In this document: one piece after another, positions 54,028 through 64,000 of the stretch
Layout: every line of letters begins with the position of its first letter
How positions within the stretch are numbered: the first letter of the stretch is position 1
Source: Cherax quadricarinatus
Taxonomy: Eukaryota; Arthropoda; Malacostraca; Decapoda; Parastacidae
Reading direction: 5' to 3'
Assembly: GCF_038502225.1 (NCBI RefSeq)
Contig: NC_091372.1
Location: forward strand, 3,435,203-3,499,202
Length of the DNA: 64,000 bases
Made by a program: the position numbers and the translations under genes
Notes under the pieces: model-generated
Told to the model about the DNA's origin: nothing
The model's input: only the letters and a program-made list of their open reading frames with translations
The model's database searches: none

Positions 54028-56967
54028 TCAAATCCAACCCATCCCACTCATGTACTTATCCAACCTAGATTTGAAACTACCCAAAGTCCCAGCCTCAATA
54101 ACCCAACTAGGTAGACTGTTCCACTCATCAACTACCCTATTTCCAAACCAATACTTTCCGATGTCCTTTCTAAATCTAAACTTATCTAATTTAAATCCAT
54201 TACTGCGCGTTCTCTCTTGGAGAGACATCCTCAAGACCTTATTAATATCCCCTTTATTAATACCTATCTTCCACTTATACACTTCGATCAGGTCTCCTCT
54301 CATTCTTCGTCTAACAAGTGAATGTAACTTAAGAGTCTTCAATCTTTCTTCATAAGGAAGATTTCTGATGCTATGTATTAATTTAGTCATCCTACGCTGA
54401 ATGTTTTCTAACGAATTTATGTCCATTTTGTAATACGGAGACCAGAACTGAGCTGCATAATCAAGGTGAGGCCTTACTAATGATGTATAAAGCTGCAGTA
54501 TGACCTCTGGACTTCTGTTGCTTACACTTCTTGATATAAATCCCAGTAATCTATTTGCCTTATTACGTACGCTTAGGCATTGCTGTCTTGGTTTAAGGTT
54601 GCTGCTCACCATAACCCCCAAGTCCTTTTCGTAATCTGTATGGCTAAGTTCTACATCATTTAATTTATAAGTACTAGGGTTATGGGCACTCCCAAGCTTC
54701 AGAACCTTGCATTTATCTACATTGAACTGCATCTGCCACTTTTCTGACCAAGAATAGAGTTTGTTTAAATCCTCCTGAAGTTCCCTAACATCTACGTTTG
54801 AATCAATTATCCTACCTATCTTTGTGTCATCGGCGAATTTGCTCATATCACTAGTAATTCCCTCATCAAGATCATTGATATATATTATAAATAACAACGG
54901 GCCCAAGACTGATCCCTGTGGAACGCCACTTGTTACAGATCCCCACTCGGATTTAACCCCATTTATGGACACTCTCTGCTTCCTGTCAGTGAGCCATGAC
55001 TCGATCCACGAGAGCACTTTTCCCCCAATGCCATGAGCTGCCACTTTCTTTAACAGTCTATGGTGCGGAACTCTATCAAAAGCCTTACTAAAATCTAAGT
55101 AAATAATATCAAATTCTTTATTGTGGTCAACAGCCTCAAAAGCTTTACTGAAGAAAGTTAATAAATTAGTTAGACAAGACCGGCCTCTTGTGAATCCATG
55201 CTGAGTATCATTAATCAAGCTATGCTTATCGAGATGGCTTCTTATAATCTCAGCTATAATTGACTCTAGTAATTTGCCTACAATTGAGGTCAGGGTTATT
55301 GGGCGGTAATTTGACGGTAACGACTTGTCCCCTGTTTTAAAAATAGGAGTTACATTAGCCATCTTCCACATATCAGACACTACACCTGTTTGAAGAGATA
55401 AATTAAAAATATTAGTTAATGGTTCACAGAGTTCCATTTTGCATTCCTTAAGAACCCTTGAAAAAACCTCATCAGGACCCGGCGACTTATTTTGCTTCAG
55501 TCGGTCTATCTGCTTCACAACCATCTCACTAGTGACTGTGATGTTACATAATTTATCTTCTTCTAGCCCACTGTAAAAATTAATTACTGGAATATTGTTA
55601 GTGTCTTCCTGTGTAAAAACTGAGAGAAAATAATTATTTAAAATCAAGCACATTTCATTCTCATTGTCAGTAAGGTGCCCATAGTTATTTTTAAGGGGAC
55701 CTATCTTATCTCTAACTTTTGTTCTATAGACCTGGAAAAAACTTTTTGGGTTAGTTTTAGAATCCCTAGCAACTTTAATTTCATAGTCCCTTTTAGCTTT
55801 TCTTATCCCCTTTTTAATGTCCCTCTTAATGTCAATATACTGATTCATAAGATGACCCTCACCTCTTTTGATACGCCTATAAATTCCTTTCTTATGCCCT
55901 AGTAGATATTTGAGCCTATTATTCATCCATTTTGGGTCATTTCTATTTGATCTAATTTCTTTATATGGGATAAACGCTCTTTGAGCAGCATGTATAGTGT
56001 TCAGAAAACTGTCATATTGATAGCTCTCTTCGTTACCCCAGTCAACAGATGATAAGTGTTCTCTAAGCCCATCGTAATCTGCTAAGCGAAAATCTGGGAC
56101 TGTTACTGAGTTATCGCTACTATCGTACTTCCATTCAATGCTAAATGTAATTGACTTGTGGTCGCTAGCACCCAGTTCCTCTGAAATTTCTAAATTATTA
56201 ACAAGGGATTCATTGTTTGCCATAACTAAGTCAAGCAGGTTATTTCCCCTTGTAGGTTCTGTCACAAACTGCTTCAAAAAACAATCCTGAAATACTTCTA
56301 AGAAGTCGTACGATTCTAAATTCCCAGTCAAGAAATTCCAATCAACATGACTAAAGTTAAAGTCTCCTAGAATTACTACATTATCGTGCCTTGTGGCCTT
56401 AACAATTTCCTCCCATAGTAGTTTCCCTTGGTCCCTATCTAAGTTAGGGGGACGGTATATCACTCCTAAAATCAGTTTTTCATGCCCCTCTGAAAATTCT
56501 ATCCAAACAGACTCTGTATGTGTTACTTCAGACTTAATACCCGTTTTTATGCAACAGTTCAAGCGATCTCGGACATACAATGCCACCCCACCCCCCGTCC
56601 CCATACTTCTATCTTCTTGGAACAATTTAAAACCCTGAATATGACATTCCGCAGGCATGTCCCGACTTTTTGAATTAAACCACGTCTCAGTTAAGGCAAA
56701 TACATCAATGTTACCTACACTAGCAACTAATCTCAACTCGTCCATCTTATTCCTAGCACTACGGCAATTAGCATAATAAACATTGAAAGACTCTCCTTTC
56801 TCTTTACCCTTCCTGCTCATTTCTATTTTCCTACTAAACCTATTACTGTCCTTATCACCCAAGGTCCCTGGCTTTTCAATATCTATCTCGTTCTTATTAT
56901 TACTAGTTTCCCTAGAACTCGTAATATTACTACACTGGGACTTCACTGTTTTCCTGCCAAAACCCAT
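54028..56967 (-). CDS. LINE-C ORF2: endonuclease and reverse transcriptase
   Basis: A 979-residue open frame without interruptions. A basic, Ser-rich leader (1-60) precedes the APE-type endonuclease: NVYYANCRSARNKMDEL (62), LTETWF (92-97), GGGVALYV (125), ILGDFNFSHVDW (199-210) and LGASDHKS (265-272). A linker with KSPGPDEVFSRVLKECK follows. The reverse transcriptase has NYRPITLTSIVGKLLESII, IYLDFSKAFDRVPHHRLLKK, TSGVPQGSVLGPLLFIIYIN and KFADDTKIG (FADD about 711-714). The C-terminal block has VRPHLDYAAQFWSPYYKMD. It uses the first ATG after ORF1, 14 bp downstream in another frame, as expected for bicistronic LINE RNA. All catalytic residues that I can check are present. Confidence 0.95.
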   Translation of the reverse strand: MGFGRKTVKSQCSNITSSRETSNNKNEIDIEKPGTLGDKDSNRFSRKIEMSRKGKEKGESFNVYYANCRSARNKMDELRLVASVGNIDVFALTETWFNSKSRDMPAECHIQGFKLFQEDRSMGTGGGVALYVRDRLNCCIKTGIKSEVTHTESVWIEFSEGHEKLILGVIYRPPNLDRDQGKLLWEEIVKATRHDNVVILGDFNFSHVDWNFLTGNLESYDFLEVFQDCFLKQFVTEPTRGNNLLDLVMANNESLVNNLEISEELGASDHKSITFSIEWKYDSSDNSVTVPDFRLADYDGLREHLSSVDWGNEESYQYDSFLNTIHAAQRAFIPYKEIRSNRNDPKWMNNRLKYLLGHKKGIYRRIKRGEGHLMNQYIDIKRDIKKGIRKAKRDYEIKVARDSKTNPKSFFQVYRTKVRDKIGPLKNNYGHLTDNENEMCLILNNYFLSVFTQEDTNNIPVINFYSGLEEDKLCNITVTSEMVVKQIDRLKQNKSPGPDEVFSRVLKECKMELCEPLTNIFNLSLQTGVVSDMWKMANVTPIFKTGDKSLPSNYRPITLTSIVGKLLESIIAEIIRSHLDKHSLINDTQHGFTRGRSCLTNLLTFFSKAFEAVDHNKEFDIIYLDFSKAFDRVPHHRLLKKVAAHGIGGKVLSWIESWLTDRKQRVSINGVKSEWGSVTSGVPQGSVLGPLLFIIYINDLDEGITSDMSKFADDTKIGRIIDSNVDVRELQEDLNKLYSWSEKWQMQFNVDKCKVLKLGSAHNPSTYKLNDVELSHTDYEKDLGVMVSSNLKPRQQCLSVRNKANRLLGFISRSVSNRSPEVILQLYTSLVRPHLDYAAQFWSPYYKMDINSLENIQRRMTKLIHSIRNLPYEERLKTLKLHSLVRRRMRGDLIEVYKWKIGINKGDINKVLRMSLQERTRSNGFKLDKFRFRKDIGKYWFGNRVVDEWNSLPSWVIEAGTLGSFKSRLDKYMSGMGWI

Positions 56968-56981
56968 ACCACTAACTATTC

Positions 56982-57815
56982 CTAGTTTAAAGTCCTAACT
57001 GCTCCCTCCACTGCAGTTGCCAGTGCTTCCACCCCACACCTAGATAAGTGAACCCCATCCCTAGCATACATGTCATTTCTGCCATAGAAGAGGTCCCAGT
57101 TGTCAATGAATGTTACCGCATTTTCCTTACAGTATTTGTCCAGCCAGCAATTGACACCAATTGCCCTGGACAACCATTCACTTCCAACTCCCCTCCTTGG
57201 CAAAATACCACATATGAGAGGGTTCCCACCCTTACTTCTAATTATTTCTATTGCTGACCTATACCTGCTAATCAGGTCCTCACTCCTACGTCTGCCAACA
57301 TCGTTGCCTCCAGCACTGAGACAGATAATAGGATTGCTCCCATTACCTCTCATGATGTCATCCAGACGGCTAACAATATCCTCCATCCCAGCCCCAGGAA
57401 AGCAAACTCTCTGTCTCCTACTCCTGTCCTTCAAGCAGAACGCCCTATCCATATACCTAACTTGGCTATCCCCAACAACAACAATATTCTTACCTTCCTT
57501 AATGTCTTTCGTCGTGTCGTTCCCAGTAGTCAACTCACATTCGTCGGGTAGCACTGAGAATGTATTGGATGTTTCCACAACAGTTTCCACGGCAGTCTCT
57601 TTCTTCTTCATCGTTTCTACCTTTCCATTCGTCTTCTTAATCGTCAACTTCTTTCCCTGCTGTCCAGCCACTGACCAGTTTCCCTTCTTGACCTGAGGAC
57701 TCAAAACAGGAGGACTACGAATCTTCTTGTTTTCCTCGGTCAATCGCCTAATTTCCAAATTCGCCAACCTCAATTCTTCCTTAAGCTGTTGGTAAAGTTG
57801 CTCGATGGAGGGCAT
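56982..57815 (-). CDS. LINE-C ORF1: coiled coil plus SGNH esterase domain
   Basis: 277 residues. Residues 5-32 form a coiled coil (LYQQLKEELRLANLEIRRLT), followed by a Lys-rich linker to about 110. The rest is an SGNH/GDSL hydrolase: VVVGDSQVRYMD (Ser117, block I), FPGAGMEDI (Gly141, block II), LSAGGNDVG (Asn171, block III) and RDGVHLSRCG (Asp253 and His256, block V). Thus the full catalytic set is visible. Esterase ORF1 proteins are known in CR1-like elements; their role in retrotransposition is unsettled, with self-association and membrane or lipid action proposed. I see no zinc knuckle or PHD finger. The start ATG has a clean ~130-bp leader upstream. Confidence 0.93.
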   Translation of the reverse strand: MPSIEQLYQQLKEELRLANLEIRRLTEENKKIRSPPVLSPQVKKGNWSVAGQQGKKLTIKKTNGKVETMKKKETAVETVVETSNTFSVLPDECELTTGNDTTKDIKEGKNIVVVGDSQVRYMDRAFCLKDRSRRQRVCFPGAGMEDIVSRLDDIMRGNGSNPIICLSAGGNDVGRRRSEDLISRYRSAIEIIRSKGGNPLICGILPRRGVGSEWLSRAIGVNCWLDKYCKENAVTFIDNWDLFYGRNDMYARDGVHLSRCGVEALATAVEGAVRTLN

Positions 57816-57944
57816 CTTGCTTCAATTCTAGAGAGCGCGCAAACAGGTCTTCACAGAGCCAAGTACACGTCAACACTGCGCAAATGCCAACTCAATCAGG
57901 AGCTACTGCGCAGCACGTCCGCACGGCCCAATAGCGATGCGAAC

Positions 57945-59145
57945 GCACGCATTTTGTGCGCTATTACGCCATGGTCACACTTGTCGAAGGCTTTTGCAAA
58001 GTCTGTATATATTACATCTGCATTCTTTTTGTCTTCTAGTGCATTTAGGACCTTGTCGTAGTGGTCCAATAGTTGAGACAGACAGGAGCGACCTGTTCTA
58101 AACCCATGTTGCCCTGGGTTGTGTAACTGATGGGTTTCTAGATGCGTGGTGATCTTGCTTCTTAGGACCCTTTCAAAGATTTTTATGATATGGGATGTTA
58201 GTGCTATTGGTCTGTAGTTCTTTGCTGTTGCTTTACTGCCCCCTTTGTGGAGTGGGGCTATGTCTGTTGTTTTTAGTAACTGTGGGACGACCCCCGTGTC
58301 CATGCTCCCTCTCCATAGGATGGAAAAGGCTCGTGATAGGGGCTTCTTGCAGTTCTTGATGAACACAGAGTTCCATGAGTCTGGCCCTGGGGCAGAGTGC
58401 ATGGGCATGTCATTTATCGCCTGTTCGAAGTCATTTGGCGTCAGGATAACATCGGATAGGCTTGTGTTAATCAAATTTTGTGGCTCTCTCATAAAAAATT
58501 CATTTTGATCTTCGACTCTCAGTCTGGTTAGCGGCTTGCTAAAAACTGAGTCATATTGGGACTTGAGTAGCTCACTCATTTCCTTGCTGTCATCTGTGTA
58601 GGACCCATCTTGTTTAAGTAGGGGCCCAATACTGGACGTTGTTCTCGATTTTGATTTGGCATAGGAGAAGAAATACTTTGGGTTTCTTTTGATTTCATTT
58701 ATGGCTTTTAGTTCTTCCCGCGATTCCTGACTCCTAAAGGATTCTTTTAGCTTAAGTTCGATGCTTGCTATTTCTCTGACCAGTGTCTCCCTGCGCATTT
58801 CAGATATATTGACCTCTTTTAGCCGCTCTGTTATTCTTTTCCGTCGCCTGTAAAGGGAGCGCCTGTCTCTTTCTATTTTACATCTACTCCTCCTTTTTCT
58901 TAGAGGAATAAGCCTTGTGCATACATCGAGTGCCACCGAGTTAATCTGTTCTAGGCATAAGTTTGGGTCTGTGTTGCTTAGTATATCTTCCCAGCTTATA
59001 TCGGTTAGGACTTGGTTTACTTGGTCCCACTTTATGTTCTTATTATTGAAGTTGAATTTGGTGAAGGCTCCCTCGTGACTAGTCTCATTTTGTCGGTCTG
59101 GGGCAGGAAAGTCTCCTCTCTCAGTATTTAGGATATTTATAGACT
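57945..59145 (-). pseudogene. LINE-B copy 3, 5' part (split by LINE-C)
   Basis: The minus-strand frame is open from about 59140 to the LINE-C junction. It includes ILNTERGDFPAPDRQNETSH, then SLYRRRKRITERLKEVNI, SRTTSSIGPLLKQDGSY, NYRPIALTSHIIKIFERVL and DFAKAFDKCDHGVIAHKMRA, where it meets LINE-C. An in-frame TAG lies just upstream near 59143, where the copy appears truncated; the endonuclease is missing. Apart from the insertion the coding sequence is intact, so LINE-B was fairly young when it was interrupted. Confidence 0.92.
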
Positions 59146-59189
59146 ATGAATCCACCAAAGATGGCGTCAGATCATGACAAGGAACAAGA

Positions 59190-59720
59190 GTGTATTTAAA
59201 AGTTGGCCTTAGGGTGAAAATACCTGGCAAACGGTCTGAGCTCTTCAGAGACAGTAAGACTAATGTAGAACTCGTTCAGTTTCCTGGGGAATATATGACG
59301 GAGATCCAGTGTTCTCCAGTGATGACAGGAAGACAGTCAAGTACTGGGCATCAGGCCAAGACATTCATGGAGTATTGTACCAAGAGGAAGCAGACGGTAC
59401 TGGTGGTACACATTCTTCATGCTGTGAAGACAGCTCATTCAAACATTCTGGTGAGGACCTCTGACCCCGATGTGATCATTCTTACCTATCATTTTCCTCT
59501 CTTTAAAGCCACATCTGTTATCAGGTGTGAAGGTTGTGACAGCTACGGTACTGCAATGTATCATTGTATTATCAGCATCACCAACTATATAGTACCCTGC
59601 CTCTCTGCTACAATCACTGTCATGATGGACATCTATCTTGAGAGGCCGTTCGAAACCTTGCAGAGTACCCTGGTGATATTACTGAGGTTATGGCTCCCTT
59701 CCTGCCCTTCACTCAACTGA
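59190..59720 (+). pseudogene. Possible remnant of an uncharacterised protein family
   Basis: A 176-codon frame includes VLVVHILHAVKTAHSNILVR and TSDPDVIILTYHFP. This resembles a pattern I recall in many uncharacterised invertebrate proteins (EADTR...H..HA...VLVRT.DTDV..L). The preceding CTKRKQ looks like a frameshifted QEEAD. The downstream sequence does not align well, so the gene is decayed. It lies on the plus strand immediately beyond the 5' end of LINE-B. The function is unknown. Confidence 0.35.
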
Positions 59721-60756
59721 AGATAGACTGCCAACTCTTCCCTTTTCTCTAGCATTATTTATTTAATTAATCAAACACATTGCATGACCTTGTTATAGTG
59801 TTAATTACCTAGTGTAGATGATAGCTTTTAAAACCCATTAACCAGCTAGTTGCCTTGACGCTGGTGAATTGTTTTTGGTCCAAGGAATTACAGGGTTTTG
59901 TCCACTTGATTCAAATCGGATTACCTCCCGTTGCCCAAACACTGTATGGCCTCTATGGGTTTAGATCTTACAACTGAAAATAATGACCTGATCCAGGATC
60001 TTTGTGCTCCTCTTCTGAGGTTCCATCATGAGTTGTGTTTATTCAAGAATCAGAATCATCAATACAGTGCATCAATCAGTGCAGGAGTTTTAATGTTGTT
60101 TTAAGTCTGTCTACTCCACCAGGATCATTAAGGCTGCTTGTGGCATGCAGATAGTACGTAATCTTTATTCGGCGCATGTACACACCCTCATTGAAAGGTT
60201 ATCTCCCCAACTAGTGAACCAGTACTAAGGGTCGAACGATGAGGCCACATCGTTCGATCAGTACCCAGATTCAGCCAATGAGAAGATGGTTTTGGCAATC
60301 GCAGAGGTGTTGTGGGTACCACCCGCCTGTCTGCCCTTGTCATTTCTATTCTAGAGCTGGTTGAAGCACAGTCTGCTCTCTAATGGCTTCTATTCTGCCT
60401 TGTTTACCGTGGAGTGCACTAATACCTATTGTTGTACACGGTGTAAATAGTGTACATACTTCTGTTCTTACTTGGTGAAAGGATAACATAAGTCAAAAGT
60501 TTTTCTGCTGTATTTATTTTCCTCCCTTTACACCCAGGATAATAGTCCTTTGAATTCCTGGGTTGTAATACTGCTTGTCAACTGTTCACCACCAGTCAAG
60601 AATTTTGTAATTCCTAAAATAGGAATTATACTCTCAGTGTATATACACTGAGAGACATATACCGCTCGGTGTACAATATCTTAGTGTATACACCAATTAT
60701 CCATCTTCAATGATGTGCAAGCCTGATTTCAGCTTAATATAATTTGGTTTCACTTA
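59721..60756. repeat. Unassigned sequence with a dispersed repeat
   Basis: No gene is seen. Segments at 60100-60160 (GATCATTAAGGCTGCTTGTG) and 60600-60680 (CTCAGTGTATATACACTGAG) match the two halves of the repeat at 17110-17290, here separated by about 450 bp of other sequence. GGGTCGAACGATGAGGCCAC and CATCGTTCGATC near 60230 form a short inverted repeat. Confidence 0.5.
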
Positions 60757-60845
60757 CCGGCCGTCTCCCACCAAGACAGAGTGACTCAAAAAAAAACCTC
60801 TTAAGTTTGTCTTATTTTTACAGGGGAAGGTGTCACTAGGCCCTT
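60757..60845 (-). mobile_element. Short LINE-D-related element at the satellite edge
   Basis: On the plus strand CCGGCCGTCTCCCACCAAGA matches the LINE-D 3' tail at 9843-9870. It is followed by an A run, then TTTTTACAGGGGAAGGTGTC and CTAGGCCCTTCCTCCTCGCA, which match the LINE-D 5' edge at about 13160-13205. It therefore looks like a LINE-D with its centre deleted, or a derived non-autonomous element. Confidence 0.65.
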
Positions 60846-62195
60846 CCTCCTCGCATTTAGTAATATATACAGAAGGTGTCACTAGCACCTTGCTCCTCGC
60901 ATTTACTAATATATACAGAAAGTGTCACTAGCACCTTGCTCCTCGCATTTAGTAATATATACACAATGTGTTATTAGCACCTTGCTCCCGGCATTTAGTA
61001 ATATATACAGAAGGTGTTGCTAGCACCTTGCTCCCAGCATTTAGTAATATATACAGAAGGTGTCACTAGCACCTTGCTCCTCGCATTTACTAATATATAC
61101 ACAATGTGTTATTAGCACCTTGCTCCCGGAATTTAGTAATATATACAGAAGGTGTTGCTAGCACCTTGCTCCCGGCATTTAGTAATATATATACAGAAGA
61201 TGTTACTAGCCCCTTGCTCCCAGCATTTAGTAATATATACAGAAGGTGTTACTAGCCCCTTGCTCCCAGCATTTAGTAATATATACAGAAGGTGTTACTA
61301 GCCCCTTGCTCCCAGCATTTAGTAATATATACAGAAGGTGTTGCTAGCACCTTGCTCCCGGCATTTAGTAATATATACAGAAGGTGTTACTAGCCCCTTT
61401 CTCCCAGCATTTAGTAATATATACAGAAGGTGTTGCTAGCACCTTGCTCCCGGCATTTAGTAATATATACAAAAGGTGTTACTAGCACCTTGCCCCCAGC
61501 ATTTAGTAATATATACAGAAGGTGTTGCTAGCACCTTGCTCCCAGCATTTAGTAATATATACAGAAGGTGTTACTAGCACCTTGCCCCTAGCATTTAGTA
61601 ATATATACAGAAGGTGTTACTAGCACCTTGCTCCCAGCATTTAGTAATATATACAGAAGGTGTCACTAGCACCTTGCTCCTCGCATTTACTAATATATAC
61701 ACAATGTGTTATTAGCACCTTGCTCCCGGAATTTAGTAATATATACAGAAGGTGTTGCTTGCACCTTGCTCCCGGCATTTAGTAATATATACAGAAGGTG
61801 TTACTAGCCCCTTGCTCCCAGCATTTAGTAATATATACAGAAGGTGTTGCTAGCACCTTGCTCCCAGCATTTAGTAATATATACAGAAGGTGTTGCTAGC
61901 ACCTTGCTCCCAGCATTTAGTAATATATACAGAAGGTGTTGCTAGCACCTTGCTCCCGGCATTTAGTAATATATACAGAAGGTGTTACTAGCCCCTTGCT
62001 CCCAGCATTTAGTAATATATACAGAAGGTGTTACTAGCACCTTGCCCCTAGCATTTAGTAATATATACAGAAGGTGTTACTAGCACCTTGCTCCCAGCAT
62101 GTAGTAATATATACAGAAGGTGTTGCTAGCATCTTGCCCCCAGCATGTAGTAATATATACAGAAGGTGTTACTAGCACCTTGCTCCCAGCATTTA
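60826..62195. repeat. 46-bp satellite, about 29 units
   Basis: The unit is AGAAGGTGTTACTAGCACCT, then TGCTCCCAGCATTTAGTAAT and ATATAC. Variants include GTTGCTAGC, CTCCTCGCATTTACTA and ACACAATGTGTTATT. GGTGTTACTAGCACC can fold into a 6-bp hairpin with a 3-base loop. Confidence 0.97.
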
Positions 62196-64000
62196 GTAAT
62201 ATAACAAGAGAAGGTGTTACTAGCACCTTCCTCTTGGCATTTAGTAATATAACAAGAGAAGGTGTTACTAGCACCTTGCTCCCAGCATTTAGTAATATAA
62301 CAAGAGAAGGTGTTACTAGCACCTTGCTCCCAGCATTTAGTAATATAACAAGAGAAGGTGTTACTAGCACCTTGCTCCCAGCATTTAGTAATATAACAAG
62401 AGAAGGTGTTACTAGCACCTTGCTCCCAGCATTTAGTAATATAACAAGAGAAGGTGTTACTAGCACCTTGCTCCCAGCATTTAGTAATATAACAAGAGAA
62501 GGTGTTACTAGCACCTTGCTCCCAGCATTTAGTAATATAACAAGAGAAGGTGTTACTAGCACCTTGCTCCCAGCATTTAGTAATATAACAAGAGAAGGTG
62601 TTACTAGCACCTTGCTCCCAGCATTTAGTAATATAACAAGAGAAGGTGTTACTAGCACCTTGCTCCCAGCATTTAGTAATATAACAAGAGAAGGTGTTAC
62701 TAGCACCTTGCTCCCAGCATTTAGTAATATAACAAGAGAAGGTGTTACTAGCACCTTGCTCCCAGCATTTAGTAATATAACAAGAGAAGGTGTTACTAGC
62801 ACCTTGCTCCCGGCATTTAGTAATATAACAAGAGAAGGTGTTACTAGCACCTTGCTCCCGGCATTTAGTAATATAACAAGAGAAGGTGTTACTAGCACCT
62901 TGCTCCCGGCATTTAGTAATATAACAAGAGAAGGTGTTACTAGCACCTTGCTCCCGGCATTTAGTAATATAACAAGAGAAGGTGTTACTAGCACCTTGCT
63001 CCCAGCATTTAGTAATATAACAAGAGAAGGTGTTACTAGCACCTTGCTCCCGGCATTTAGTAATATAACAAGAGAAGGTGTTACTAGCACCTTTAGTAAT
63101 ATAACAAGAGAAGGTGTTACTAGCACCTTGCTCCCAGCATTTAGTAATATAACATTTAGTAATATAACAAGAGAAGGTGTTACTAGCACCTTGCTCCCAG
63201 CATTTAGTAATATAACAAGAGAAGGTGTTACTAGCACCTTGCTCCCGGCATTTAGTAATATATACAGAAGGTGTTACTAGCACCTTGCTCCCGGCATTTA
63301 GTAATATATACAGAAGGTGTTACTAGCACCTTGCTCCCAGCATTTAGTAATATAACAAGAGAAGGTGTTACTAGCACCTTCCTCTTGGCATTTAGTAATA
63401 TAACAAGAGAAGGTGTTACTAGCACCTTGCTCCCAGCATTTAGTAATATAACAAGAGAAGGTGTTACTAGCACCTTGCTCCCAGCATTTAGTAATATAAC
63501 AAGAGAAGGTGTTACTAGCACCTTGCTCCCAGCATTTAGTAATATAACAAGAGAAGGTGTTACTAGCACCTTGCTCCCAGCATTTAGTAATATAACAAGA
63601 GAAGGTGTTACTAGCACCTTGATCCCGGCATTTAGTAATATATACAGAAGGTGTTACTAGCACCTTGCTCCCACCTTGCATTTAGTAATATAACAAGAGA
63701 AGGTGTTACTAGCACCTTGAGGCATTTACTAGCACCTTGATCCCGGCATTTAGTAATATAACAAGAGAAGGTGTTACTAGCACCTTGCTCCCAGCATTTA
63801 GTAATATAACAAGAGAAGGTGTTACTAGCACCTTGCTCCCGGCATTTAGTAATATAACAAGAGAAGGTGTTACTAGCACCTTGCTCCCAGCATTTAGTAA
63901 TATAACAAGAGAAGGTGTTACTAGCACCTTGCATATACTAATATAACAAGAGAAGGTGTTACTAGCACCTTGCTCCCAGCATTTAGTAATATAACAAGAG
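62196..64000. repeat. 48-bp satellite subtype, continues past the window
   Basis: It is the same unit as the 46-bp array, except that ATATACAGAAGG becomes ATATAACAAGAGAAGG, giving 48 bp. Because 48 is a multiple of three, several frames stay open on both strands for over 380 codons. Short patches of the 46-bp form occur at about 63255-63325 and 63635. Small deletions and partial units lie at 63090, 63150 and 63670-63740. Confidence 0.97.

Larger units (their letters stand above)
53873..57944 (-). mobile_element. LINE-C, full-length CR1-like retrotransposon
   Basis: About 4.07 kb on the minus strand: a ~130-bp 5' UTR, ORF1 (57815-56982), a 14-bp gap, ORF2 (56967-54028), a ~130-bp 3' UTR, and three tandem TTCTTATG units at the very 3' end. 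An 8-bp terminal repeat and an esterase-type ORF1 are marks of CR1-like elements. Both frames are open. Target duplication is at most GC, which fits CR1-type insertion. Confidence 0.93.

Noticed and set aside
62080..63946. Open frames over 380 codons on both strands
   Set aside because: A 48-bp repeat without stops keeps the same frames open; it is a satellite.

Overview
This is a eukaryotic, repeat-dominated window, most likely from a decapod crustacean (crayfish, lobster or crab type). The reasons are an arthropod-type (TTAGG)n array, several non-LTR retrotransposon (LINE) families and tRNA-derived SINEs of a kind I associate with decapod genomes, very long AC, AT and GA microsatellites, and many kilobase-scale minisatellites. 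I found no host gene that I can defend. Almost every protein-coding signal is a retroelement open reading frame or its remains.

Layout. 0-4.2 kb: LINE and SINE scraps, a 44-bp minisatellite and a 40-bp satellite. 4.2-9.2 kb: a degraded LINE-A carrying a SINE, a LINE-B joined to its tail, and another SINE. 9.4-13.2 kb: a TTAGG-linked dispersed repeat, two head-to-head tRNA-like sequences, and a nearly complete minus-strand LINE-D. 13.7-17.0 kb: diverged ~130-bp repeats and a 2.6-kb AT-rich 19-bp satellite. 17.4-25.5 kb: a LINE-B fragment inside a 10-bp repeat, then a chain of LINE-A copies, one nearly full length, separated by (AC)n. 25.6-28.2 kb: LINE-E with a long intact reverse transcriptase frame. 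28.9-35.5 kb: a 5.2-kb 40-bp satellite followed by CA-rich repeats. 35.6-39.6 kb: a third long LINE-A. 39.7-48.5 kb: a 20-bp satellite with higher-order structure, a ~1-kb (TTAGG)n array, then 34-bp and 14-bp minisatellites. 49.1-51.4 kb: a Penelope-like element fragment with inverted terminal repeats, and the C-terminal part of another retroelement. 51.7-59.7 kb: a nest in which LINE-B is split by a full-length LINE-C with both frames open. 60.8-64.0 kb: a 46/48-bp satellite that runs off the window.

Family names A-E are local labels. LINE-A has a coiled-coil ORF1 and an endonuclease/reverse-transcriptase ORF2, and ends in TAGGTGAGTAC followed by (AC)n. LINE-B is a jockey/CR1-like element ending in CCAGGTAAACT repeats. 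LINE-C is CR1-like, with an SGNH-esterase ORF1 and an 8-bp terminal repeat. LINE-D has an RTE-like layout. LINE-E is jockey-superfamily with a TAAA-type tail. These families explain most of the architecture: 5'-truncated insertions, insertions into each other, and insertions next to microsatellites.

The most interesting points are: the 46/48-bp satellite is recognisably related to the 5' edge of LINE-D; the TTAGG array and a second short TTAGG tract are joined to the same ~120-bp sequence; LINE-C looks structurally intact and young; and the Penelope-like fragment has inverted ends containing hammerhead-like core motifs.
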